A DNA stretch of 64,000 nucleotides from Pseudanabaena sp. (GCA_003249035.1 QBMK01000014.1:62001-126000); one strand, 5' to 3'. Counted from the stretch's first letter, positions 18,991 through 28,167 are shown. Numbers and translations: made by a program. The notes: generated by a model from the letters alone, not told the origin.

Positions 18991-19206
18991 TCAGCGCTGA
19001 CCAGACCAGTCCAGTAAGCCACTAAACTGCTGCAAGTCAATAAAACTAAGCTGCAACAAAATCATCAGCAAAGGTCCTTCCTGTCGAGCTTGCCAACGTT
19101 TGGCAACCGCCAACTGCTCGCGGTCAACGACAGATAACTCCAGCAGGTATCTCTCTAAATCTTCTTGGCGACTAGCGATCGCGTATGTTTGGGAGTGATA
19201 ACTCAT
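18991..19206 (-). CDS. DUF2949-like small protein
   Basis: A 71-residue protein from the ATG at 19204-19206. The pattern LERYLLELSVVDREQLAVAKR followed by GPLLMILLQLSFIDLQQFSGLLDW resembles the DUF2949 family, small helical cyanobacterial proteins ending in a LDQIFDW-like motif. No function is known to me. It has no membrane segment or signal peptide. It is convergent with moaD. Confidence 0.6.
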   Translation of the reverse strand: MSYHSQTYAIASRQEDLERYLLELSVVDREQLAVAKRWQARQEGPLLMILLQLSFIDLQQFSGLLDWSGQR

Positions 19207-19298
19207 TGAGATCAAATAACTAATTACTTAGGCAATTTGGATTAATAGCGTAGCGCAACTTACCACATCTAACAACGTTCGTCAAAGTTATTTTTTTA

Positions 19299-19393
19299 TA
19301 CTCCCTTCCACTAAGTACTTATACACATAAAGCCAAGAAATTGCAGTGCGGGGCAAAGCCCCGCACTGCAATTTCTTGGCTGGGAAGGGAGTA
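19299..19393. repeat. MITE-like element, TACTCCCTTCC ends, copy 2
   Basis: The ends TACTCCCTTCC (19299-19309) and GGGAAGGGAGTA (19382-19393) match the element at 1258-1354. Inside, a 22-base spacer precedes a perfect 23-bp palindrome (19332-19354 / 19358-19380) with an AAA triloop and GC clamps. The palindrome shares no stem sequence with copy 1. It lies in the 409-bp gap before the hybrid kinase; the rest of that gap is AT-rich with no recognised feature. Confidence 0.85.
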
Positions 19394-19615
19394 GCATAAA
19401 CTATAAAGATAAAATGCAGCGCACCTCATCTTTATTTAGTTTGATTTGTTGACGAATATGTCAAAATTTTTTTGTAAAAATCAACTGATAGAACTTTTAA
19501 AAGCACATAATAAATCTATTAAGCTTTTTTTGAAATCACTGATCTGGGTCTGAATTGCTTTGCTCTTGTTTGGCCGATTTCAAATAATTTGTAGTGCTTT
19601 AAAAAATTTTCCTAC

Positions 19616-21625
19616 ATGAACAATCCCAACGTTTCTGAAGAAATATCTACGAAAGCTTGGCAAGCCCTTCAGCAAGAAGTCAAGGGATTGCGGATGCAAG
19701 TTAGCCGACTTCAGATGGAAAATAGCGATTTGGAAAATTCTCTGTTAACTGCGATTGAACATGGTGATCTCGTTGAATCAGAACTTCTAGATGTTAATAA
19801 AAGATTAAAAAGTGAAATCGTCGAACGTAAGATGGCTCAGGCTACCCTGCAATCAATCTTAGAAATTGTCTATCGAGATAAAAGCGATCTTGAAATCATG
19901 CTAGCAACGACCACCGAGCATGGTGACGCGATCGAATATGAGCAATACAATCGCGCTGTCGAGACTATGCGTCAGAGTGAGGAGCAGTTTAGAGCGATCG
20001 CTGAATCAACCAGTATGGCAATGATAGTTAGCCGCCTATCTGATGGAGCGATCTCATACGCTAATACTAGTGCTGGCACTATGTTGCAAAGTGAATCCCA
20101 TGAGTTAATTCAGCGATCGATTAAGAGTATTTACTACTTACCCTCAGAATGGGAGATTTTAGAGCAGCAATTTTCGCAACAGCAAAGAGTGCGTGACTAT
20201 GAGATTCGTCTACGCAAAGCAACCAAAGAACCCTTATGGGTATTAGCCTCTCTGCATCTACTATGGCTAAAAGGGGAACAGGTCTTGTTAAGTACTTTTT
20301 ATGACATTACGGTACTTAAAAAAACGGAAATTGCACTGCGTGAGTCAGAGTCAAAGCTAAGAAAACAAGCCATCGACTTAGAACAACGAGTTGAGGAACG
20401 GACTTGCGACCTAAAACTTGCCAAAGAAGCCGCTGAGGCTGCAAACCTCTCTAAGGCAGCCTTTTTAGCAAATATGAGTCATGAGTTGCGAACACCTTTG
20501 AATGCAATTCTTGGCTTTGCTCAGCTTATGCTCTACGACCAAGAGCTAAATGAACAGCACCAAACTGATCTCCAAACCATCTGCAATAGTGGAAATCACC
20601 TATTAACGATGATTAATGACATTTTAGAAATGTCAAAACTCGAAGCTGGCAGCGTGCTTTTGCATGAAAAGGAATGTTCTCTATACGACATCGTGGATAC
20701 GGCAAGAGATATGTTATCTCTGAAAGCTCAAGAGAAAGGTTTATCTTTCGATGTGATAATTCAACCAGATGTTCCTCCCTATATTTATACAGATGAAGGT
20801 AAATTACGCCAAATATTAATCAATTTAATCGGTAACGCGATCAAATTTACAGATACAGGACGTATTCTTGTACGTGTGGATATCCGCAACCTCTCTAAAG
20901 ATAATCAGGAAATAACTGACCGTTGTCTATATTTTGAAGTAGAAGACACTGGAGTAGGTATTTCTGAAGTGGAAGTATTAAACCTATTTCAGCCTTTTGT
21001 TCAAACTGATTCTGGCAAGAGATCTCACGAAGGGACTGGACTTGGACTATCTATTAGCCATAATTATGTAAGGCTAATGGGTGGAGTAATGGATGTCACC
21101 AGTAAAGTTTGCGAAGGTTCTACATTCAGGTTTTACATTCCCGTTAAGTCTTTAGATCTGTTTAGTCTCGATTCTCAAACTAAACTACCAAATCGGGTGA
21201 TCGGGATTGAGACGAATCAAGTCTACCGCATCCTAATCGCAGAGGATATGCGTCTGAACCGTCAACTATTGACTAGAATCCTAATGCCTCTGGGATTTGA
21301 GGTTCGTGAAGTTAGTAATGGACAGGAGGCGATCGCGGCTTGGCAAGATTGGTCGCCACATCTGATTTGGATGGATATTAGGATGCCGATATTGAATGGG
21401 AAAGAAGCAGCATCTACTATCAGAGAAATTGAGTCCATAAAAAACATCTCTCAATCACAAAAAGTCAGAATTATTGCTTTGACTGCTAGCCTAATCGATC
21501 TTAGAGAAGAAGATTTGTTTATACATGGGTTCGATGGATTTCTCGCTAAACCATTTACCGAAGATAAAGTTTTTGCCAGAATGTCTGAGCATCTCAACTT
21601 GAAATATATTTATAGTAAACAATAG
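19616..21625 (+). CDS. Hybrid sensor histidine kinase (coiled coil-PAS-HisKA-HATPase-REC)
   Basis: A 669-residue protein with no membrane segment, so probably cytosolic. An N-terminal coiled coil (about 10-120) carries two similar stretches, SLLTAIEHGDLVESE and IMLATTTEHGDAIEYE. A PAS domain follows (about 125-240), then a second short coiled coil. The dimerisation helix holds the phospho-acceptor His near 289 (ANMSHELRTPLNAI). The ATP-binding domain shows NLIGNAIKFT, VEDTGVGI and EGTGLGLSIS. A receiver domain follows with ILIAEDMRLNRQLL and the phospho-acceptor Asp near 587 (WMDIRMP). Neither an output domain nor a partner regulator is adjacent, so its signal and target are unknown. Confidence 0.92.
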   Translation: MNNPNVSEEISTKAWQALQQEVKGLRMQVSRLQMENSDLENSLLTAIEHGDLVESELLDVNKRLKSEIVERKMAQATLQSILEIVYRDKSDLEIMLATTTEHGDAIEYEQYNRAVETMRQSEEQFRAIAESTSMAMIVSRLSDGAISYANTSAGTMLQSESHELIQRSIKSIYYLPSEWEILEQQFSQQQRVRDYEIRLRKATKEPLWVLASLHLLWLKGEQVLLSTFYDITVLKKTEIALRESESKLRKQAIDLEQRVEERTCDLKLAKEAAEAANLSKAAFLANMSHELRTPLNAILGFAQLMLYDQELNEQHQTDLQTICNSGNHLLTMINDILEMSKLEAGSVLLHEKECSLYDIVDTARDMLSLKAQEKGLSFDVIIQPDVPPYIYTDEGKLRQILINLIGNAIKFTDTGRILVRVDIRNLSKDNQEITDRCLYFEVEDTGVGISEVEVLNLFQPFVQTDSGKRSHEGTGLGLSISHNYVRLMGGVMDVTSKVCEGSTFRFYIPVKSLDLFSLDSQTKLPNRVIGIETNQVYRILIAEDMRLNRQLLTRILMPLGFEVREVSNGQEAIAAWQDWSPHLIWMDIRMPILNGKEAASTIREIESIKNISQSQKVRIIALTASLIDLREEDLFIHGFDGFLAKPFTEDKVFARMSEHLNLKYIYSKQ

Positions 21626-21639
21626 CCCGAAGTAGGAAA

Positions 21640-21736
21640 GTCCCAAGCCAGATTTTCCAGAATTGGTAGAGCAGCTTCGCCGCCCCACCAATTCTGGTTT
21701 TACATTTGGTACTTTATTAAATCGCTCAGCCCTTAG
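21640..21736 (-). repeat. MITE-like element C, copy 1 (decayed core)
   Basis: About 97 bp. It contains CCAGAATTGGT (21657-21667) and ACCAATTCTGG (21687-21697) around a core that would be a perfect GC-TTC-GC hairpin but for three G-to-A changes on one arm. The flank GTTTTACATTTGGTACTTTA extends to a CAGCCCTTA end. The reverse complement of the whole unit occurs at 35841-35937 with its core intact. It starts 15 bases after the hybrid kinase stop. Confidence 0.82.
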
Positions 21737-21827
21737 AGCGTGAGATTATGAGCATAATCCATTTTTAATTAGTGATCGTGTAGACTGAGACGAAAAGTAT
21801 TCCACTTTCTATTTGTGATTATTTAGG

Positions 21828-22601
21828 ATGTTTTTTGTAATGCGCCTCCAACCATACTTACTCTCAGCTTTAGTAGCACTCTTACTGATGATTACTAGTT
21901 GTGCTTCTACAGGGCAATCTGCAAACGCTCAATTGTCTGATGCTCAATTTGAAACTAAAGTCTTGGAGATTATTCGTAAAAATCCGCAGGTGATTTTAGA
22001 CTCAGTACAGTCCTATCAAAGATCTCAGGCTCAGCAAGAAGAACAGTTGAGAGATAAGGTTTTATCGCAAATTCGCCAAGAGCCTCGGTTATTACTTCGT
22101 AATTCTCCAGTTACAGGTTCGGCAAGCCAGAAAATTATTATGGCGGAGTTCTCAGACTTTGAATGTCCTTTTTGTGCAAGAGGATTTGCTGTAGTCAAAG
22201 AGTTCATGGCAAAAAATCAGAATGATGTCACTTTAGTATTTAAGCATTTCCCGCTCACGGAAATTCATCAACAGGCTGAACCTGCTGCTCTTGCGTCTTG
22301 GGCTGCTTTCCAGCAGGGCAAGTTTTGGGAATATCATGATGCTTTGTTTGAGCAGCAGAGTAAGCTTGGGGAAGCCTTCTATCTTGAGCTTGCAAATACT
22401 TTGAAGCTTGATATCGATCGCTTTAATCGCGATCGCAAGAGCGAAGAAGCAAAAATGGCAATCAAGAAAGATTTTGAACTTGGCAAGTCTTTGGGAGTAA
22501 GAGGTACTCCGTCATTTGTGGTAAATGGAGTATTTTTCTCTGGAGTGCCTGAAATTAAGGATTTGGAATCTTTGGTTGCCCAGATTAAAGCGGGTAAATA
22601 A
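21828..22601 (+). CDS. DsbA-like thioredoxin-fold lipoprotein
   Basis: A 257-residue protein. The N-terminal hydrophobic stretch ends in LMITSC (about 20-25), a plausible lipobox, suggesting attachment to a membrane after export. The thioredoxin-fold domain has FSDFECPFCARGF with Cys113 and Cys116 (CPFC), the DsbA/DsbG/BdbD-type motif, and the cis-proline segment GVRGTPSFVVNG near 225. It probably oxidises or isomerises disulphides in exported proteins. An alternative start at the second Met (21840) would not alter the signal. It ends at a strong terminator hairpin. Confidence 0.87.
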   Translation: MFFVMRLQPYLLSALVALLLMITSCASTGQSANAQLSDAQFETKVLEIIRKNPQVILDSVQSYQRSQAQQEEQLRDKVLSQIRQEPRLLLRNSPVTGSASQKIIMAEFSDFECPFCARGFAVVKEFMAKNQNDVTLVFKHFPLTEIHQQAEPAALASWAAFQQGKFWEYHDALFEQQSKLGEAFYLELANTLKLDIDRFNRDRKSEEAKMAIKKDFELGKSLGVRGTPSFVVNGVFFSGVPEIKDLESLVAQIKAGK

Positions 22602-22641
22602 TTTTAAAAAGCCTTGTTTTACAAGGCTTTTTAAAATTATT
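22597..22641. terminator. Perfect 21-bp hairpin after the DsbA-like gene
   Basis: Arms 22597-22617 and 22621-22641 close on TTT. The stem overlaps the stop codon and has A/T-rich ends with T-runs, a good terminator. Unlike most palindromes here the loop is clamped by GT/AC, not GC/GC. Confidence 0.8.
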
Positions 22642-22678
22642 GTTTATATATTCAGTGTTTTTTAGGTGAGAACAATAA

Positions 22679-24037
22679 ATGGGCAATTGGAGGGAACAAA
22701 TAATCATTACTCCCACTGCTCGTTTGTCCGATCGCCTGATTTGGCTATCGGAGCATCCAGTTTTTGGAATAATGGCGATCGCCTTAGTTGCCTTTGCCAC
22801 TCGCTTTTGGAATTTGGATGGCACTGCGGATGTGGTTTTTGATGAGGTTTATTATCCTAAGTATGCTCAAAACTATTTACAAGGTGAGACTCTATTTGAC
22901 GCACATCCACCCCTTGCTAAGTACATCATTGCCATAGGCGTCAAGATTTTTGGTTATGCGCCTTTTGGCTATCGTTGCATGACAGCACTGGCAGGTTCAT
23001 TATTACCTTTAGTTACCTATGAGTTGATCTGGCAACTGAGCGATCGCCGTAGTTGGGCATGGTTGACAGGTTGGTTTGTAGCGATGGATGGATTGTTATT
23101 GGTAGAGTCGCGCTTTGGCTTGATCAATATCTATATTCTGCTATTTGGTATTCTCAGCCACCTATGTATGCTGCTAGCCCTAAAGCGATCGCGACAAAGA
23201 TGGTTTTGGGTACTTGCTACAGGCTTAATGTTAGGTGCATCAATCAGCGTCAAATGGACAGGCTTGGCTTATGTGGTCGGGCTAGTAACGCTCATGGGAT
23301 ATGCATGGTCACGCTATCACCAAGCTTTAAATGCCCCGCAAATTGCGATTGGATTAATCATTTTGCCGATCGCCTTTTATTTTGTGCAATGGATTCCACA
23401 TTTAACGATCAATCCCGAACGCGATATTTGGGAACTACACCGCCAGATCCTTGGCTTTCATCAAAATTTAGGTCTTGGCAAAACTGAACCGATCCATCCC
23501 TATTGTTCGCCTTGGTGGAGTTGGGTTTTACTAATTCGTCCCGTCGCCTACTTTTTTGAGATGCGACCTAATAGCATGGTGCAATTTGTTCTAGCCATGG
23601 GTAACCCGTTGTTATATTGGCTCAGTGCGATCGCATTACTTATCTGTCTAACATTTTTAGTTGCTTCCAAGTTAAGATTTCCACCCAAGCTAATAGCTCA
23701 GATAGATCCTAAAAATAGATCTCAGGGACAATCAACTTTATTTTGGTTTTCTTTCTATATAACCACTAGTTTTCTTGCCCATTGGTTGCCATGGAGCTTG
23801 AGCAAACGTTGCATATTTTTGTATCACTACATGCCTGCCTCAGTTTTTGCCTTTGCGGCACTTGCATTGTTAGTATCGCTAATGTGGCGATCGCCATTAC
23901 TAGAAATGAGAATGCTTGGTTCAGGGATTTTTGGGATTATTGCGATCGCTTTTATATTTTGGTTGCCAATTTATATCGGTTTACCGATCTCATCAGGTTA
24001 TTTGCCCGTGCTAATGTGGTTACCTAGCTGGATCTAA
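22679..24037 (+). CDS. Dolichyl-phosphate-mannose-protein mannosyltransferase (PMT/GT39 family)
   Basis: A 452-residue membrane enzyme with about 11 hydrophobic segments. The catalytic-loop motif FDEVYYPKYA (about residues 53-62, with the Asp-Glu pair) and FDAHPPLAKY (about 74-83) identify the PMT family. The C-terminal four-segment block begins with LPWSLSKRCIFLYHYMPA. Bacterial PMTs transfer mannose from polyprenyl-phosphate-mannose to Ser/Thr of exported proteins at the membrane. The protein lacks the MIR domains of yeast PMTs, as usual in bacteria. Target proteins are unknown. Confidence 0.88.
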   Translation: MGNWREQIIITPTARLSDRLIWLSEHPVFGIMAIALVAFATRFWNLDGTADVVFDEVYYPKYAQNYLQGETLFDAHPPLAKYIIAIGVKIFGYAPFGYRCMTALAGSLLPLVTYELIWQLSDRRSWAWLTGWFVAMDGLLLVESRFGLINIYILLFGILSHLCMLLALKRSRQRWFWVLATGLMLGASISVKWTGLAYVVGLVTLMGYAWSRYHQALNAPQIAIGLIILPIAFYFVQWIPHLTINPERDIWELHRQILGFHQNLGLGKTEPIHPYCSPWWSWVLLIRPVAYFFEMRPNSMVQFVLAMGNPLLYWLSAIALLICLTFLVASKLRFPPKLIAQIDPKNRSQGQSTLFWFSFYITTSFLAHWLPWSLSKRCIFLYHYMPASVFAFAALALLVSLMWRSPLLEMRMLGSGIFGIIAIAFIFWLPIYIGLPISSGYLPVLMWLPSWI

Positions 24038-24118
24038 GTTCTTTAAGATGCCCCACAGCATTTCCAAAAGCAACGATAAGGTAAGCTAAGTTATCTCCTT
24101 GTTTGCAGTTCGGGAAAT

Positions 24119-25090
24119 ATGCAAAACTTTCGCAACTATTATGAAATCCTCGGTGTACCGAAGACAGCCACGGCTGACGAAATTAAGCGCTCCTATCGTA
24201 GGTTAGCGCGGAAATATCACCCCGACCTGAACCCTAATGACAAGGCTGCCGAAGAGCGCTTTAAAGACATTGGCGAAGCTTACGAAGTCTTGTCTGATAC
24301 AACCAAACGCCAGCAATACGATCGCTTTGGGCAATATTGGAAACAAGGTGGATTCCAAGGCTCAGGCGGACGACCACCATCATCGCGAGAACAATATACG
24401 CCAGACTTTGAGCGCGGTGGCTACACAGGTGATGTGGACTTTAGCCAATATAACGATTTCCAAGAATTTGTCGATCAACTTCTAGGAAAATTTCGCACCA
24501 ATGAACGCGCTCAAGATACTGGTGGCGCTTCTTCTTATCGAACTAATACCCAAACTCAGACCCGCCCCACCCCACGCCGAGATTCTGAAGCTTTATTAGA
24601 GTTACCCCTTGAACGAGCCTATGTTGGTGGGAGGGAACGTATCCGACTCGAAGATGGGCGATCGCTAGAAGTGAATATGCCTGCAGGTGTGCTTTCAGGA
24701 CAAAGAATCCGTCTTAAAGGTCAAGGCGCATCAGGCGGAGATCTTTATCTCAAGATTACGCTCAAGCCCCATACATTCTTTACACTCGAAGGTTCCGATA
24801 TTCGTTGTCAATTACCAATTTCTCCAAGTGAATCGGTACTTGGTGTTCAGGTAGAAGTTCCCACCTTAAGCGGGCTTGTAAAGCTAACTATCCCTCCTGC
24901 GGTGAAATCTGGACAGCAGTTACGCCTCTCTGGCAAAGGTTTTCCAAAAGATGCGAGAACCTTTGGAGATCAATATGTGGAAGTCCAAATCGTAGTTCCC
25001 AAAACTCCCAGTAAGCGAGAACGCGAACTTTACGAGCAGTTGCTAGAAATCCAATCCTTCGATCCTCGCGAAAACTTACCGAAAAAATAA
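24119..25090 (+). CDS. DnaJ/CbpA-type J-domain co-chaperone
   Basis: A 323-residue type II Hsp40. The J-domain occupies 1-75 with the HPD motif at 34-36 (KYHPDLNP). A Gly/Ser/Thr/Gln-rich linker follows. The two C-terminal beta domains (about 155-315) contain [16 protein letters not shown] and [14 protein letters not shown]. The zinc-binding Cys repeats of DnaJ are absent, so it is CbpA-like. It should stimulate the ATPase of a DnaK and help hold substrates in the cytosol. No dnaK or grpE is adjacent. Confidence 0.92.
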   Translation: MQNFRNYYEILGVPKTATADEIKRSYRRLARKYHPDLNPNDKAAEERFKDIGEAYEVLSDTTKRQQYDRFGQYWKQGGFQGSGGRPPSSREQYTPDFERGGYTGDVDFSQYNDFQEFVDQLLGKFRTNERAQDTGGASSYRTNTQTQTRPTPRRDSEALLELPLERAYVGGRERIRLEDGRSLEVNMPAGVLSGQRIRLKGQGASGGDLYLKITLKPHTFFTLEGSDIRCQLPISPSESVLGVQVEVPTLSGLVKLTIPPAVKSGQQLRLSGKGFPKDARTFGDQYVEVQIVVPKTPSKRERELYEQLLEIQSFDPRENLPKK

Positions 25091-25092
25091 AT

Positions 25093-25121
25093 GTAGGATG
25101 GGCGCTTTGCGCCCATCCTAC
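25093..25121. terminator. Palindrome after the J-protein gene
   Basis: GTAGGATGGGCGC (25093-25105) pairs with GCGCCCATCCTAC (25109-25121) around TTT, a GC-clamped triloop. It stands 3 bases after the stop codon and 18 before the next gene. No T-run follows. Confidence 0.65.
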
Positions 25122-25138
25122 TTAGCATTAAAACCCAT

Positions 25139-25621
25139 ATGTCTACTATCATCTACGTCAACCAAGCCTGTATTGAGTCACTGGATATTACTCCTGCCAA
25201 AATTGCGATCGCAAAGTTATTAGCAAATTGGGATGAAACTGCTGAAGGCGATCGCCAGTTTCAAATAGAACTAGTTTGGGATAAAGAAGATGGCGATCCT
25301 CGCGAATTGTCAGAGATATCAGAAGTGCGGCTCTGGTTTGTACGTCTTGATGCCACTTATCCTTGGTTTAGCTATCTCCTCGATTGGCGTGCAGAACTCA
25401 GTCGTTATGCGGCGATGCTAGTTCCTCACGAGTTTAAACGCGAAGGTGATGGCTATGTGTTGCAATACAATCCTGAAGCCTTGGAGCTTTTTGTGATGCA
25501 GAAAGTATTTACAATTTCTATCTGGCTCAAGTCACGCGGCATTGATAGCACAGCTAAGTTGCAACAAATGACTCAAAGTCTAGGCTATGAGATTGATTCG
25601 GCGTTCTTTAATCTTTTGTAA
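25139..25621 (+). CDS. crr6: CRR6-family NdhI maturation factor (DUF1817)
   Basis: A 160-residue soluble protein. The segment EVRLWFVRLDATYPWFSYLLDW followed by ELSRYAAMLVPHEF and YNPEALELFVMQKVF is the hallmark of the CRR6 family. In plants and cyanobacteria CRR6 assists assembly or maturation of NdhI, the iron-sulfur subunit of the photosynthetic NDH-1 complex. It has no membrane segment. The gene is convergent with rpsB; no ndh gene is nearby. Confidence 0.87.
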   Translation: MSTIIYVNQACIESLDITPAKIAIAKLLANWDETAEGDRQFQIELVWDKEDGDPRELSEISEVRLWFVRLDATYPWFSYLLDWRAELSRYAAMLVPHEFKREGDGYVLQYNPEALELFVMQKVFTISIWLKSRGIDSTAKLQQMTQSLGYEIDSAFFNLL

Positions 25622-25678
25622 AATTGATGAGTAGAAAAGCTCTAGAAATAACTCCCTTGGCGCAATAAAAACTAAAAT

Positions 25679-25721
25679 CAAAAAGGCAAAGCGTCCGTTT
25701 AGCGGGCGCTTTGCCTTTTTG
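25679..25721. terminator. Bidirectional terminator palindrome between crr6 and rpsB
   Basis: CAAAAAGGCAAAGCGTCCG (25679-25697) pairs with GCGGGCGCTTTGCCTTTTTG (25702-25721), with two G-T wobbles near the top, closing on TTA. A5 and T5 flanks and the position between two convergent genes support terminator function in both directions. Confidence 0.82.
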
Positions 25722-25750
25722 AGATTGCGGGTTAAAGTGAGAGTAAAGCC

Positions 25751-26539
25751 TTAAGCTTCAGCTTCAGCTTCTTCTTCATCTCCAGTAATGATTGCTTCAG
25801 CTTCGACAAGAGCTTCAGCATCTTCTGGAGAAACTTCATACTCGATATCTTCGATATCACCATGACGACCTTCGTAGATCGCATCGGCAAGTTTGCCAAC
25901 AATCAACTTAATCGAGCGAATTGCGTCATCATTTGCAGGAATACCAATATCAACGCTATCAGGATCGCAGTTGGTGTCAAGCAAAGAGACAATGGGAATC
26001 TTCAACTTTTGGCATTCTTGAACCGCGTTGTACTCACGCTTGTGGTCAACCACGATCACAATGTCGGGTGGCTTACGCATGAGTTTAATGCCGCCAAGGT
26101 ACTTCCGCAGCTTTTCCATTTCACGGCGAAGTGTGGATGCTTCCTTCTTAGGAAGGCGATCGAGTGCGCCACTTTCGTCGCGACGTTCTAGATCTTTGAG
26201 GCGCTCGACACGGGTTTTGATGGTTGTCCAGTTGGTGAGCATTCCACCCAACCAGCGTTGGTTGATGTAGTAGCTACCGCAGCGGGCTGCTTCTTGAGCA
26301 ATTAGACCTGCTGCTTGACGCTTTGTACCGACAAACAATACTTTTTTGCCTTGTTCAGATGCTTGACGCAAATAAACATAAGCTTCTTCGAGGTATTGTG
26401 CGGTTTGCACAAGGTCAATGATATGAACGCCATTACGCTCGGTAAAGATGTAAGGCTCCATCTTGGGATTCCAGCGACGGGTTTGATGCCCGAAGTGAAC
26501 TCCAGACTCTAGCAACTGGGCTAGGGTTACGACTCCCAT
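25751..26539 (-). CDS. rpsB: 30S ribosomal protein S2
   Basis: A 262-residue S2 protein: [26 protein letters not shown] at the start, then [17 protein letters not shown] and [23 protein letters not shown]. The Glu/Ala-rich acidic tail is common in cyanobacteria. S2 joins the small subunit late, near S1. A good ribosome-binding site (AGGAGA) precedes the ATG. In many bacteria tsf (elongation factor Ts) follows rpsB; here the gene ends in a terminator facing crr6 and tsf is absent from the window. Confidence 0.97.
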   Translation of the reverse strand: MGVVTLAQLLESGVHFGHQTRRWNPKMEPYIFTERNGVHIIDLVQTAQYLEEAYVYLRQASEQGKKVLFVGTKRQAAGLIAQEAARCGSYYINQRWLGGMLTNWTTIKTRVERLKDLERRDESGALDRLPKKEASTLRREMEKLRKYLGGIKLMRKPPDIVIVVDHKREYNAVQECQKLKIPIVSLLDTNCDPDSVDIGIPANDDAIRSIKLIVGKLADAIYEGRHGDIEDIEYEVSPEDAEALVEAEAIITGDEEEAEAEA

Positions 26540-26548
26540 TTAATTTTC

Positions 26549-26630
26549 TCCTGTGTTCGGGTTTATCCTTTCGCCTGAGATGGAATTTAAAAGCTAAAAA
26601 ATAGCTTTAAACACCCGAAACCTCAGACGT
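26549..26630 (-). promoter_or_regulatory. Structured rpsB leader, possible autoregulatory RNA
   Basis: In the leader RNA, UUCGGG plus UUUA (genome 26609-26619) can pair with UAAA plus CCCGAA (26556-26566), enclosing the small hairpin AAAGC/GCUUU at 26590-26608. CUGAG (26622-26626) outside that helix can pair with CUCAG (26575-26579) inside it, forming a possible pseudoknot just upstream of the ribosome-binding site. S2 is known to repress rpsB-tsf in E. coli through its leader; whether this RNA does the same is inference. The rest of the 396-bp gap up to 26935 holds the promoters of rpsB and the next gene but nothing else I can name. Confidence 0.4.
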
Positions 26631-26935
26631 GTGTTTTTTACAGCCTATCTAGGATATCGCATAATGTGACTATAAATTACGGAAACTGCGGCACTATTTT
26701 TATGTTGTATCGATCTTTAGCTGGCAATGCGCTTAGGTCATGAAAAAAATGCAAATCTGGGTTTATCGTTTTTATCGAATGTTTTAATTTATTTGATTTA
26801 ACGTAAGTGATGAGACAATACCAATTTTTCAAAAGACATGCTTCGCAACCCTTTTAAAAAAATTCCTGAATTTTCAAAAATGTAAATTGCTACAACCGTT
26901 ACAATGTAGAAAGGACAGCGAGGCTGAAAAATGTT

Positions 26936-27799
26936 ATGGCAAAAATTGAACGGAGACTTCCTCATAATGTGAGTGGCGATTTTTATGTTGATAGCTCCTG
27001 TATTGATTGTGATACCTGTCGATGGATGGCTCCAGAAATATTTCATCAAGTAGCTGAGCAGTCTGCTGTTTATCATCAGCCCACCAATGAAATCGAACGG
27101 CTCAGAGCCTTGCAAGCGGTTCTATCCTGTCCCACTGCTTCTATTGCTACAGTTGAGAAGCCCTCCGATATTCAGATAGCACAGCAAAGTTTCCCTATTC
27201 TCATTGACCAAAATGTCTTCCATTGCGGTTATCATGCGGAGTCTTCCTATGGTGCGGCTAGTTACTTGATTCAGCATCCTGAAGGCAATATTTTGGTTGA
27301 TTCACCACGTTTTGCGGCTCCGCTAGTAAAACAGATAGAAGCGATGGGAGGAATTCGTTATTTGTATTTGACTCACCGTGATGATGTTGCCGATCATCAG
27401 AAGTTCCACGACCATTTTGGCTGCGATCGCATTCTGCATCAAGATGATATTGGCACAAGTACGCGCAGTGTCGAGATGCAATTGACTGGAACAGATGCGA
27501 TCGCGATCGCGGACGATCTGCTAATTATTCCTGTGCCCGGACATACTAAGGGACATACGGTTTTACTCTATGGACAGAAGTTTCTGTTTTCGGGAGATCA
27601 TCTTGCCTGGTCTGAGCAACTCCATCGTTTAATCGCTTTTCGGAATGCTTGTTGGTATTCATGGGATGAACTAGGGCGATCGATGGAACGGTTAGCAACC
27701 TATCAATTTGAGTGGGTTTTACCTGGGCATGGTCGCCGCTATCACTGCGATCGCGAAACTATGGCGCAAGCAATGCAGGAATGTCTAGCTTCGTTTTAG
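26936..27799 (+). CDS. Ferredoxin-metallo-beta-lactamase fusion protein
   Basis: A 287-residue protein. The N-terminal 75 residues form a ferredoxin-like module with Cys22, Cys25, Cys28 and a distal Cys65-Pro, the pattern for one 4Fe-4S cluster. A metallo-beta-lactamase fold follows from about 85: YLYLTHRDDVADH (metal ligands near 147-154), PVPGHTKGHTVLL, FSGDHLAW and LPGHGRRYH. The ligand motif is the longer THxDDVADH form rather than THxHxDH. Rubredoxin or flavodiiron partners show that MBL folds can do redox chemistry, but hydrolase activity is equally possible. Such fusions occur in cyanobacteria; the substrate is unknown. ATG at 26936. Confidence 0.82.
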   Translation: MAKIERRLPHNVSGDFYVDSSCIDCDTCRWMAPEIFHQVAEQSAVYHQPTNEIERLRALQAVLSCPTASIATVEKPSDIQIAQQSFPILIDQNVFHCGYHAESSYGAASYLIQHPEGNILVDSPRFAAPLVKQIEAMGGIRYLYLTHRDDVADHQKFHDHFGCDRILHQDDIGTSTRSVEMQLTGTDAIAIADDLLIIPVPGHTKGHTVLLYGQKFLFSGDHLAWSEQLHRLIAFRNACWYSWDELGRSMERLATYQFEWVLPGHGRRYHCDRETMAQAMQECLASF

Positions 27800-27992
27800 G
27801 TTTATTACGAATTGTGTTTTGCCTAACTCTTCTTCATTTTTACCTCTTTTCGGTCACTGCGTATGTCCTATATTTAAAATCCCAACTTAAAAATCCTTTT
27901 ATTCCTATGGTTCTTGCGTAAGTCCTAAATAATAAAACATCACAGTTCAAGTATTTGAAGAAGCTAGCGTAGAAATCTGCAAAGCAAGTGCA

Positions 27993-28079
27993 GTCTAACA
28001 CTTCGTTGGAGCCAACTTTTAAAAAGCGAATCTTCAAAATTTAAAGTTTGACTGTGGTGGCTCAACTAAACCGTTAGGC
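27993..28079 (+). other. Integron-type attC recombination site (upstream of mazEF)
   Basis: The ends match the attC consensus: R'' GTCTAAC (27993-27999, RYYYAAC) and R' GTTAGGC (28073-28079, GTTRRRY), which pair with one wobble. Inside, L'' GTTGGAGCCA (28005-28014) pairs with L' TGGCTCAAC (28058-28066) leaving a single unpaired G on one arm, the extrahelical base that attC sites use for strand choice. A further AACTTT/AAAGTT stem lies within. Length is 87 bp, in the usual range. It occupies the 368-bp gap before mazE; the remaining sequence there shows no gene. Confidence 0.72.
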
Positions 28080-28167
28080 AGATTCAGCCCATTTTCCCAC
28101 TTCACTTGACGATTTCTTTGCCCGTAGCTACAATGTAACTACACTACACTTTTGAAGTAATCCAGAA

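Noticed and set aside
25862-26270. Plus-strand frames antisense to rpsB
   Set aside because: They are shadows of a highly conserved ribosomal protein gene.
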